Assembly (NCBI GenBank): GCA_021151835.1
Contig: JAGKWO010000086.1
Coordinates: 1 to 8,364 of the forward strand
DNA from: Gammaproteobacteria bacterium
GTDB taxonomy: Bacteria > Pseudomonadota > Gammaproteobacteria > Pseudomonadales > Cellvibrionaceae
Length of the DNA stretch: 8,364 nt
Reading direction: 5' to 3'
The notes under the pieces are model-generated. The model had not been told where the DNA came from and made no database searches. It was given only the letters and a program-made list of their open reading frames with translations. Positions 1-6,832 of this stretch are shown piece after piece (within the stretch, counting starts at the first letter, position 1; each line of letters begins with the position of its first letter). A program made the translations under genes and the position numbers.

Positions 1-539
1 GGAATTTTATAGCGATTCGCCAGACGAACGACGGCAGCAGTTTCCTCGGCATCCTTCGGCAAGACAACATAGGCAGGCTTCTTTTCCTCACTGCTGAGGG
101 AGCCGAAGGTGGTATACGCAGTCAGGATGGTAGGGTCATTAAACGCCCAGGATTCACCGACTATATCGAGCAAATCCAACAGAAAGGCATCCGGTTCCCA
201 TACCTTGATATCTTCAACTTTTACGCGCTCGCGAAATAATTTTTTCTTGGTGGCAAACACGTCACCCGGCGTCATTTCAATTTGGAAGTAGCATTGGATA
301 TTACAGCTACCGCATAGGGTACAGCTGTCCACTACTTTTTCTGTTTCGGTGGTCAAGGGCAATTCGCCCGCCTGCAAGGCTTTAAAAATCTTTAAGCGAC
401 CGTGGGGATGATGGGCGAAATTGACATGCTCCTCTGCTGCATGGCACCGTCCAGAACCCAGGTAATCGATACGGCACATACCGCAGTTGCGACAATTGTT
501 GGCAATATCAATTTCCTTTGCATAAATCATTTCGCCCAT
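1..539 (-). CDS. Fe-S / FAD-linked oxidase, N-terminal part (partial)
   Basis: Minus-strand frame open from an ATG at 539 to the window edge, giving 179 residues and lacking its C-terminus. Two cysteine clusters are visible: C16, C19, C22 with a further C32, and C73, C76, C79, C83 (CTLCGSCNIQC), the pattern of ligands for two iron-sulfur clusters. From about residue 150 the sequence (PAYVVLPKDAEETAAVVRLA) resembles the opening of an FAD_binding_4 / PCMH-type domain, as in glycolate oxidase GlcD or D-lactate dehydrogenase. It is therefore probably a cytoplasmic flavin oxidoreductase passing electrons through Fe-S centres. A Fe-S domain ahead of the FAD domain is the reverse of the common FAD-then-Fe-S fusion. 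The start is supported by GGGGAG at 546-551, six bases upstream. It is the last visible gene of the left operon, 34 nt after the HMG-CoA reductase homologue. The substrate is unknown. The FAD assignment rests on a short stretch and is less certain than the Fe-S part. Confidence 0.72.
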   Translation of the reverse strand, partial: MGEMIYAKEIDIANNCRNCGMCRIDYLGSGRCHAAEEHVNFAHHPHGRLKIFKALQAGELPLTTETEKVVDSCTLCGSCNIQCYFQIEMTPGDVFATKKKLFRERVKVEDIKVWEPDAFLLDLLDIVGESWAFNDPTILTAYTTFGSLSSEEKKPAYVVLPKDAEETAAVVRLANRYKI

Positions 540-573
540 TTTTTTCTCCCCTATCCTCTAACCAGGAAAACGC

Positions 574-1803
574 TTAGCGCCCGAAAATACGGTGCGCGCT
601 ACTGAAGGTGTCGTTAGCTACCGATGCCAAGGTAGAAATATCCAACGCAACACAAAAACATGCGATGATTTCCGCCAGCTTTTCGGCACTGCGCTCACCC
701 GTGCAGCCGAGGATTTCCAGACATTCGTTTTGTCCCGGCAAACGCTGCGCGCCTGAAACCGTACCTGTCACTATGCACGGATAGGTGGCAGACCAATAAA
801 CGCCTTCAGGTGTGGCTTCGCAATAAATTTGTTGCGCACTGGACTCATACAGGCAACCTAAATCCTGGCCCGTGGCGGCGTACATGGCTGCCATGACATT
901 GGCGGAGTTAACCGAGAGACCACCAGGGCTACCTGCGGCGAGGTTGCCTGCATTGCCTGCATTCACTTCGTACATAAACTTTTCAATGGAGCAATCAAAA
1001 ATATCTTCAATCGCTTCCTTCTTTAAAAACACTTCGGTAAACACCCGCGCGCCGCGCGCATCATTAAAGTTGGAGTAATTGAATTTCTTATCGCCCGCCA
1101 GGTTTCCCTCTACCGAATAGAAGCGAATGGGAATACCGGTTTGCTTTTCAAATTCCTCGCGAATCCAAATACAGCCGTTATCGGTCATCACGGTAACCAT
1201 GTTCTGCCCAGCGGCATCACCTGTGGCATAGGCAAATTTCAAATGGACTTCATTGCCGATAATCATTTCGGTGATTGACATCAAATAACCGTGGCGCGAC
1301 AACTTGTTGCACTCGGTTTCGATAGTGGTGTAATTGCGTTTCACCCATTCGATAAAGGCTTCGCATTCATCCAGATTAAAAAATTTGAACACGGGCGCGC
1401 GCAACATTTGACGCTTGAATACTTTGGCACGAATGCCGCCGGATTCGTTAATCACGCGCGCACCACGGGATGCAGACAGGGTGATAACCCCCTCCACGGT
1501 AGCGAAAGGCGCAAAGAACACCCCGTTGGCGAGTTCGCCATTAATTTGCAGTGGGCCTGCCAGGCCGATAGGAATGTGCACCGCACCGATAAAGTTTTCA
1601 ATAACACCACGCAAACGCTTGGGGTCAATGGGATGGGTGCGCAATGCGTTCAGCTCAAAATTGAATTTTTCATTGAACCATTCAATGCGTTTTTCCAAGG
1701 CGATAGGATTGTGACTGTTGCCCTTGGGCACGCGATCCAACACCGATATGTCATGCCAGGGTTTGGCGTTGGCATCGATGAGTACATCTTCTTTGATATT
1801 CAT
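574..1803 (-). CDS. HMG-CoA reductase homologue, class I, soluble
   Basis: Predicted protein of 409 residues, homologous to the catalytic domain of class I 3-hydroxy-3-methylglutaryl-CoA reductase, which reduces an acyl-CoA thioester to an alcohol with two NADPH. Family motifs are clear: ENFIGAVHIPIGLAGPL near residue 69, FATVEG with catalytic Glu104, GDKK with Lys239, a GDAAGQNM segment near 195, ATGQD with Asp314, and a C-terminal His404 in SSAH. All four catalytic residues (Glu, Lys, Asp, His) are therefore present. The eukaryotic membrane region is absent. The frame also begins at a TTG at 1821, but ATG at 1803 has AAGAAGG five bases upstream and the TTG has no visible ribosome site, so I prefer 1803. 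It lies between a carrier protein and an Fe-S/FAD oxidase in a ketosynthase operon, with no other mevalonate gene in view. A specialised thioester reduction therefore seems more likely than isoprenoid supply (inference). A true mevalonate role elsewhere in the genome cannot be excluded. Confidence 0.9.
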   Translation of the reverse strand: MNIKEDVLIDANAKPWHDISVLDRVPKGNSHNPIALEKRIEWFNEKFNFELNALRTHPIDPKRLRGVIENFIGAVHIPIGLAGPLQINGELANGVFFAPFATVEGVITLSASRGARVINESGGIRAKVFKRQMLRAPVFKFFNLDECEAFIEWVKRNYTTIETECNKLSRHGYLMSITEMIIGNEVHLKFAYATGDAAGQNMVTVMTDNGCIWIREEFEKQTGIPIRFYSVEGNLAGDKKFNYSNFNDARGARVFTEVFLKKEAIEDIFDCSIEKFMYEVNAGNAGNLAAGSPGGLSVNSANVMAAMYAATGQDLGCLYESSAQQIYCEATPEGVYWSATYPCIVTGTVSGAQRLPGQNECLEILGCTGERSAEKLAEIIACFCVALDISTLASVANDTFSSAHRIFGR

Positions 1804-1808
1804 AAAGA

Positions 1809-1815
1809 CCTTCTT
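1809..1815 (-). promoter_or_regulatory. Ribosome binding site deciding the HMG-CoA reductase start
   Basis: Read on the minus strand this is AAGAAGG, five bases before the ATG at 1803. The alternative TTG start at 1821 is preceded by a T-rich run with no purine-rich site. This favours the shorter protein, which begins MNIKEDVL. Confidence 0.65.
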
Positions 1816-1869
1816 GTCCAAAACAGGAAAAAAATTTATTTCGCAATTAACCGGTGGATTGTGCCAGTG

Positions 1870-2127
1870 CTAGGCAGGTTCTGCGGCGTAGCAAGGTGCA
1901 GCTACTACGGCATCGATTACCATGGCCACCGTTTCAAGGGATTCCAATACTTCGTCCGAAATATCGATTTGATATTTCTCTTCCAGGCCGGTGCCCAGCT
2001 CTACAAAACCAATGGAATCCAACCCCAGGTCGTCTACCAGGCGGTCGCTCTCGTTGATGTGGCGAGTGGTTAATAGGGATTTGCTCAGGATTTGAGTAAC
2101 GGTTTGGTAAATTTCATTTCTATCCAT
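1870..2127 (-). CDS. Acyl carrier protein (ketosynthase operon)
   Basis: A small acidic protein of 85 residues with the usual carrier-protein length and helical pattern. Ser38 in DDLGLDSIGFVEL is the predicted 4'-phosphopantetheine attachment site. It should carry acyl chains as thioesters in the cytoplasm and needs a phosphopantetheinyl transferase, which is not in this window. AGAGGA lies about nine bases before the ATG. The gene sits 50 nt after the ketosynthase and before the HMG-CoA reductase homologue, so the natural inference is that it carries the ketosynthase substrate or product and presents it to the reductase. The DSIGFVEL context resembles fatty-acid or polyketide carriers more than the second carrier at 6547, suggesting a separate role. 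The last eight residues (PCYAAEPA) form a short tail beyond the fold. Confidence 0.92.
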   Translation of the reverse strand: MDRNEIYQTVTQILSKSLLTTRHINESDRLVDDLGLDSIGFVELGTGLEEKYQIDISDEVLESLETVAMVIDAVVAAPCYAAEPA

Positions 2128-2177
2128 TTTGTGATGTCCTCTGGATGAGTGGATTCAATAGCTCTGCTATTAACGGC

Positions 2178-3425
2178 TTAGCAGGCCAGGTTGCCCAGGA
2201 TCAGCGATCCGTTTGTGCCGCCAAAACCAAAGGAATTGGTCAGCACGGTTTTCAGGTTGCAGGATTCGTTGCGGCGCACAATATTCAACCCTCCAAATAC
2301 TTCATCCAGGTTATCGATATTGACTGACGCCGTGACAAAACCCTCTTTCATCATCAACAAGCTGTAAATAATTTCCTGCGCACCCGTTGCACCAATGCCG
2401 TGGCCGGTGAGGGATTTGGTCGATGAAATGCGCACGGGTTGGTCACCAAAAATTTTGCGGATAGCAACCGTTTCAGCGAAGTCACCAATGGGCGTAGAGG
2501 TTCCGTGGGTGTTGATATAGTCGATATCCTGCGGCTGGCAGTGCGCATCCTGTAGCGCAACTTCCATACAGCGAAAACATCCCATACCTTCGGGGTCTGG
2601 CTGGACAATGTCGTGACCATCCGAGCTGGTTCCAAACCCGAGAATCTCACCGAATATTGGTGCGTTGCGTGCGCGTGCATGCTCGTACTCTTCAAGCATC
2701 ACTACGCCAGCACCACCGCTGATAACAAATCCGTCGCGGTCTTTGTCGTAAGCGCGAGATGCGCGCGCCGGTTCAGAATTGAATCCGGACGACATCACTT
2801 TGCGCATGCCGTCAAACATGCAGGCAAACACCGGAGATACTTCTTCGGCTCCGCCAGCAATTGCGATATCACATTGGTTACTTTTAATTAATTCATAGGC
2901 GTGACCAATGTTATGTAGCGATGTGGCGCACGCGGAACTGATGGAATAGGAACGTCCTTTAATGCCGTAGAAAAAAGCCAGGTTGGCACTGGTGCTACTC
3001 GCCATTGAGCGAGTGACCTCGAAAGGCCCCAGGCGTTTACTACGACCTTCGATGCGATCCAATGCCTGGCGAAAAGGTTCGCTGCTGCTAAAACCACTAC
3101 CCACGATGCATGCGGCACGTTCGCTTGCCAGCTGTTGCCGATCAATACCGCTTGCAGCTATGGCTTCTTCTGCGCAGATCAATGCGTAAATCGCCGATAC
3201 ATCCATAAACCGCGCTTTCTGTCCGAAATCATTACGCAACGAATCTATATCGGGCAGTTTAATGGTACCTGCCACTTGGCTTTTAAAACCCAATTCCTGC
3301 CACTCGGGCACAGCAACAATGCCAGAGCGATTTTGCTGGAGTGACTGCAGCACTTCGCGGCAACTGTTACCAATACTGGAAACTACACCGCAACCCGTTA
3401 CCACAATGCGTCTTCTCTTATCCAT
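2178..3425 (-). CDS. Beta-ketoacyl-ACP synthase, FabB-like paralogue
   Basis: Predicted protein of 415 residues matching KAS I (FabB, about 406 residues) along its length: N-terminal RIVVTGCGVVSSIG, nucleophile Cys166 in SSACATS, His307 in NTHGTSTP, Lys337 and His342 in TKSLTGHGIGA, and the C-terminal NSFGFGGTNGSL loop. The Cys-His-His triad is therefore complete, so it should perform decarboxylative Claisen condensation of an acyl thioester with malonyl-ACP. It is the first gene of the left operon, with a GGTGGGG ribosome site about seven bases upstream, followed by its likely carrier protein. Its neighbours are not fatty-acid synthesis genes, and no ketoreductase, dehydratase or malonyl transferase is in view. 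I therefore infer a secondary-metabolism paralogue that borrows malonyl groups from primary metabolism. The acyl primer cannot be read from sequence. A housekeeping FabB is the alternative, but its surroundings argue against that. Confidence 0.93.
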   Translation of the reverse strand: MDKRRRIVVTGCGVVSSIGNSCREVLQSLQQNRSGIVAVPEWQELGFKSQVAGTIKLPDIDSLRNDFGQKARFMDVSAIYALICAEEAIAASGIDRQQLASERAACIVGSGFSSSEPFRQALDRIEGRSKRLGPFEVTRSMASSTSANLAFFYGIKGRSYSISSACATSLHNIGHAYELIKSNQCDIAIAGGAEEVSPVFACMFDGMRKVMSSGFNSEPARASRAYDKDRDGFVISGGAGVVMLEEYEHARARNAPIFGEILGFGTSSDGHDIVQPDPEGMGCFRCMEVALQDAHCQPQDIDYINTHGTSTPIGDFAETVAIRKIFGDQPVRISSTKSLTGHGIGATGAQEIIYSLLMMKEGFVTASVNIDNLDEVFGGLNIVRRNESCNLKTVLTNSFGFGGTNGSLILGNLAC

Positions 3426-3810
3426 GCTAGAACCCCACCGTTAAATTGAAGCCGCGCTGCAAAAGGCAGGCGGCTCCGGGTTAATGGAGTGCAATTGTGC
3501 GTGGATTTTTTTTAGCAACAACTGCCCGCGCGTACAGTGAAAAAACCCATCACTGACCAGCAGTACAGGTTGGCGCAGCAATTCATCAATTCGTCACAGG
3601 AACCGCTTATTTCTGGCGGGTATCACTTCTTTTTTTAAGCGAGGCGCGTAAACCACAAGCAATTCAGGTTGCATTGAAGCCGTGAAAATCTTTACTGCCC
3701 CTAAGTACAGTTTCGCGAGTTTTTTTCAACACCCTAGTATGCGCACAAATTATCGGTGGCCACATTTAGGCTTCCGCAAAAACAATTAACCCAATTGGAA
3801 TGAAATACCC
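3426..3810. promoter_or_regulatory. Divergent intergenic control region
   Basis: These 385 bp separate the start codons of the two divergent operons, so promoters for both should lie here. I see no convincing ORF. It is AT-rich in places, with T-runs near 3515-3523 and 3629-3636, and has short palindromes at 3757-3764 (GTGGCCAC) and 3791-3798 (CCAATTGG). GGAA at 3797-3800 may be the ribosome site for the dehydrogenase gene. Candidate promoter elements toward the right operon are weak: TTGCAT at 3669-3674 with TTACTG 17 bases on, and TAGTAT at 3735-3740. None fits sigma-70 well enough to assign a start. No regulator gene is in the window. Confidence 0.6.
3451..3474 (-). promoter_or_regulatory. 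Hairpin in the ketosynthase 5' leader
   Basis: GCCGCGCTGC (3451-3460) can pair with GCAGGCGGC (3466-3474) around a five-base loop, forming nine base pairs with one bulged G. It lies 26-49 bases before the ketosynthase start and no T-run follows on the minus strand, so it is not an ordinary terminator. It could affect leader RNA stability or translation, or bind a protein as DNA. The role is unproven and chance formation is possible. Confidence 0.3.
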
Positions 3811-4950
3811 ATGATTCAGTGGACAGAAGAACAAAACGAGTTGCGCAATTCCATTGGCGATTGGGCAACCCGTTTGAATGAACAAACAGACGCACAAGGT
3901 GATCGGGCGACATTGTTAAAGATGTGGAAACTGGTACGCGAAATGGGTGTACTCTCATTACCGATTAAAAAGGAATTTGGCGGATTGGAACAGGACATTC
4001 TCACCACGCTTTATGTACTGGAAGCGTTTGGAAAACATTGTGAGGATTCTGGTTTCAGTTTTGCTGTGTCCTCCCACATTGTCAGTACCCTGATACCCAT
4101 CCAGAAATTTGGTAACGATGCCCAGAAAAGTAAATACCTGCCGGATTTATGCTCGGGAAAAAAAATCGGCGCCCATGCCATTTCCGAACCTGAGTCGGGT
4201 TCCGATGCATGGAACATGACTACCCATGCCTACCGCAACGAACTGGGCTACACACTGAATGGCAACAAAACTTTCGTATCCAATGGTCCGGTTGCTGATA
4301 CTTTTATCGTCTACGCGCGCACCAACAAAAACGCGGGGGTTCTTGGCGGATACAGCGCGTTTATAGTCGACAAGGACACTCCCGGTTTTACCCAGGGACA
4401 ACCCATGAAAAAAATGGGTTTAAACACCTCAGTGCTCTGCGATATTTTCTTTGACGATTGCCATTTACCGCGTGAGCAGCTACTCGGCAAGGAAGGCCAG
4501 GGATTTTCTATTTTCAATTATGTGATGAAGTGGGAAGTGCTCTGTTCCTTTGTTATCAATATTGGCGAGATGGAACATCTGCTCGCCAAATGCATTGACT
4601 ACAGCAAATCACGCAAACAATACGGCGAACCCATCTGCAAATTCCAGGCGATCTCACACAAGATTGCCGACATGAAAATCGCCCTCGAAGTCTCCCGCGC
4701 CATGCTTTACAAGGCGGCCCACGCATTCCAGCAGGGCAACAACATTACTACCGACCTGGCGATTGCCAAGGTCGTTACCAGCGAAAACTTTGTGAAGTGC
4801 TCACTGGATGCGCTGCAAATTTTTGGCGGCCATGGGTACATGGAGGAATCCGGCATTGAAAAATACGTGCGCAACTCTGTGGCCAGCAAAATCTATTCGG
4901 GCACATCGGAAATTCAACGCAACACTATTGCCTCGATGCTAGGTCTGTAA
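3811..4950 (+). CDS. Acyl-CoA dehydrogenase family, probable aminoacyl-carrier-protein dehydrogenase
   Basis: A flavoenzyme of 379 residues with the full acyl-CoA dehydrogenase architecture: an N-terminal helical domain, a middle beta domain containing ISEPESGSDAWNM, and a C-terminal helical domain ending in GTSEIQRNTIASMLGL. The usual catalytic glutamate in IYEGTSEIQ is Ser363 here (IYSGTSEIQ). Glu242 in MKWEVL aligns with the alternative base position used by isovaleryl-CoA dehydrogenase (Glu254), with SRKQYGEPI following in register. That arrangement is, as I recall, also reported for prolyl-carrier dehydrogenases of pyrrole pathways such as PltE and RedW. The next genes encode a stand-alone adenylation enzyme and a carrier protein, reproducing that three-gene module. 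I therefore infer FAD-dependent oxidation of an amino acid tethered to the carrier at 6547. Proline is a candidate, not a proven substrate. It is the first gene of the right operon. A plain acyl-CoA dehydrogenase is less likely in this context. Confidence 0.88.
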   Translation: MIQWTEEQNELRNSIGDWATRLNEQTDAQGDRATLLKMWKLVREMGVLSLPIKKEFGGLEQDILTTLYVLEAFGKHCEDSGFSFAVSSHIVSTLIPIQKFGNDAQKSKYLPDLCSGKKIGAHAISEPESGSDAWNMTTHAYRNELGYTLNGNKTFVSNGPVADTFIVYARTNKNAGVLGGYSAFIVDKDTPGFTQGQPMKKMGLNTSVLCDIFFDDCHLPREQLLGKEGQGFSIFNYVMKWEVLCSFVINIGEMEHLLAKCIDYSKSRKQYGEPICKFQAISHKIADMKIALEVSRAMLYKAAHAFQQGNNITTDLAIAKVVTSENFVKCSLDALQIFGGHGYMEESGIEKYVRNSVASKIYSGTSEIQRNTIASMLGL

Positions 4951-4964
4951 GCGGGAATATTGCC

Positions 4965-6563
4965 ATGACTCATTTAATTCATCATTGGATGCTCAGCAGT
5001 GCGGAACGTCAACCTGATGCAGAAGCGATACGCACCAGCAACCAGAGCCTCAGCTATCGCAACCTGCGTGATGCCAGCCAGATACTCGCCAACCAATTGA
5101 AACAGGTGGTGGTGAGCGAGGAGCAATGCATTGGCCTTTACCTTGGAAAAAGCGCTGAGGCGATTGCAGCTATTTACGCTGTGCTTATGGCGGGTGCTGT
5201 CTATGTTCCTATGGATATTAAAAACCCCGCCACGCGCATCCAATACATTATCGACCAGTGTCAAATGTCGGTAGTGATTACTACCCCCGAACTCCTGCAA
5301 CAATTACGCCCCATGCTCGCCGATGCGCGCCAGTCATTCACAATTCTGGTTCTTTGCAATTCCCACCCCGGGTTTCCACTCGACCAGTTTCACTACATTC
5401 CGGTAAATATCCACGCGCCCGTCTCCGACGCAATCGCGCTCGGAAATTCTGACATTGCTCCGAACCAACTCGCCACCACCTTGTTTACTTCTGGCTCCAC
5501 GGGATTACCCAAAGGCGCGATGATCAGCCATGAGAGCGTAAGCATCTTTGTGGCATGGGTGATTGAATACTTCCAACTCACGCCAGCTGACCGCTGTATC
5601 AGTCACGCGCCATTGCATTTCGATTTATCGCTGCTGGATATTTTTGCGACCCATGCGGCAGGCGCTTGCGCGGTGCTGGTGCCGGATGCCATGAGCGGCA
5701 ATCCGAAATTTTTAACCCAATACATTGCACAGCAACAGGTCAGTGTATGGCAATCGGTTCCGTCGGTGCTGGTGCTGCTGCTTAAATATGGCGATATAGC
5801 GAAGCACAGTTATCCCTCGCTGCGTCATATTTTGTTTGCGGGAGAGCGAGTGAGCGGCAGCCTGCTGGAAAATTTGTCGGTGCATTTTTCCAACGCGGCT
5901 TTTCATAATATTTACGGCGCGACCGAAACCAACGATACATTTGTCTTTTCTATTCCGCCGGGTAACCAAGCATTCCCCGATCCCTTGCCCATAGGTAAAG
6001 CCCTGCCTTATGTAGATCATTTAATTGTTGATGCAGAAGGCAACCCTGTGGATGGTAACGAAGAAGGCGAGCTTTTGGTGAGCACACCCACCAGCATGCG
6101 CGCCTACAGAAATACCCTCGCCAATTGCTGGGTTGCCTGCACGCCGCCCGGCGAAACTGCTACGCGCGATTTTTATATCACTAAAGACATAGTGCGCAAA
6201 CTGCCCGATGGCAATCTGCTGTTTTGCGGCAGGAAGGACGACATTGTAAAAACCAGCGGCAACCGGGTGAACTTGCTGGAAATTGAAAACCTACTGCAAA
6301 CCCACCCTGGCATTAGCGACGTCGCGGTCATTCCCTTGCCGGACGACGAAATTGGCAATCGCATCCTTGCGATATTTACAGCTGCACCTGGCTGCAAGCC
6401 ATCGATTATTGAACTGAAGATGTTTTGCGCCAATAACCTTCCCAAATACGCGATTCCCCATGTGTTCGAATTGAGTGAAGTTCCTTTACCAAAAACCTCA
6501 TCGGGCAAAACCAATAAACCAGTATTGATCAAATCAAGAGGCCAACATGTCGCAACTGCATAA
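4965..6563 (+). CDS. Stand-alone amino acid adenylation enzyme (AMP-binding)
   Basis: A free-standing adenylate-forming enzyme of 532 residues that should activate an amino acid with ATP and load it on a carrier protein. NRPS adenylation motifs occur in order: A3 LFTSGSTGLPKG at 173-184, Asp220 of A4 in HFDLSLLD (the usual amino-group ligand), A5 NIYGATET at 315-322, A8 GRKDDIVKTSGNRV from 422, and A10 PKTSSGK with catalytic Lys515. There is no fused carrier or condensation domain. By eye the specificity positions read roughly D-L-L-Q-L-A-I-D-T. This shares the D-L-L and L-A positions with the code I recall for proline-activating PltF/RedM-type enzymes, but has Gln263 where they have Tyr. Proline or a related amino acid is therefore plausible, with another substrate quite possible. 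It starts 14 nt after the dehydrogenase and overlaps the carrier gene by 17 nt, implying coupled translation. Confidence 0.92.
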   Translation: MTHLIHHWMLSSAERQPDAEAIRTSNQSLSYRNLRDASQILANQLKQVVVSEEQCIGLYLGKSAEAIAAIYAVLMAGAVYVPMDIKNPATRIQYIIDQCQMSVVITTPELLQQLRPMLADARQSFTILVLCNSHPGFPLDQFHYIPVNIHAPVSDAIALGNSDIAPNQLATTLFTSGSTGLPKGAMISHESVSIFVAWVIEYFQLTPADRCISHAPLHFDLSLLDIFATHAAGACAVLVPDAMSGNPKFLTQYIAQQQVSVWQSVPSVLVLLLKYGDIAKHSYPSLRHILFAGERVSGSLLENLSVHFSNAAFHNIYGATETNDTFVFSIPPGNQAFPDPLPIGKALPYVDHLIVDAEGNPVDGNEEGELLVSTPTSMRAYRNTLANCWVACTPPGETATRDFYITKDIVRKLPDGNLLFCGRKDDIVKTSGNRVNLLEIENLLQTHPGISDVAVIPLPDDEIGNRILAIFTAAPGCKPSIIELKMFCANNLPKYAIPHVFELSEVPLPKTSSGKTNKPVLIKSRGQHVATA

Positions 6564-6798
6564 CTTAAAAAATTACATCATCCAGGAATTTGTCCCTGCA
6601 GGCCATGCCGCAGAAATTACTGATGATATGGACCTGATCCAGAACGGCATCCTCGACTCACTTGCCGTACTAAAACTGGTGGCATTTGTCGAGGATAACT
6701 TTGATATTACCTTGGAGCCAGAAGAGATAGATCCGGAAAATTTGAAATCCATTGCGGCGATTTCCGCAATGATTTCTGAAAAATGTGCCGTTAATTAA
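6547..6798 (+). CDS. Peptidyl/aminoacyl carrier protein
   Basis: An acidic carrier protein of 83 residues. Ser38 in NGILDSLAVLKLVAFVED is the predicted phosphopantetheine site. The ILDSL context is typical of discrete aminoacyl carriers of the DltC kind that partner stand-alone adenylation enzymes, and differs from the GLDSIGFVEL of the left-operon carrier. The gene begins inside the end of the adenylation gene (17-nt overlap) with AGAGG just upstream of its ATG, so the two products are probably made in matched amounts. It is expected to hold the amino acid while the dehydrogenase at 3811 oxidises it. No phosphopantetheinyl transferase is in the window. The pairing of enzyme and carrier is inferred from gene order. 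Confidence 0.93.
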   Translation: MSQLHNLKNYIIQEFVPAGHAAEITDDMDLIQNGILDSLAVLKLVAFVEDNFDITLEPEEIDPENLKSIAAISAMISEKCAVN

Positions 6799-6832
6799 AC
6801 CAGAAGCAATACCTGGCTAAGGATAAGTAGCT

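Noticed and set aside
1804..1821. TTG start giving HMG-CoA reductase six more residues
   Set aside because: No purine-rich site precedes the TTG, while the ATG at 1803 has AAGAAGG at good spacing.
1291..2073. A 260-residue plus-strand open frame
   Set aside because: It lies antisense across the HMG-CoA reductase homologue and the carrier gene, shows no family motifs, and both minus-strand genes have strong catalytic signatures.
3535..3555. Inverted repeat CAGTGA / TCACTG as a terminator or operator
   Set aside because: Only six base pairs with a nine-base loop and no T-run after it; easily formed by chance.
3734..4007. Short minus-strand frames over the start of the dehydrogenase gene
   Set aside because: They have no motifs and lie antisense to a clear acyl-CoA dehydrogenase N-terminus.
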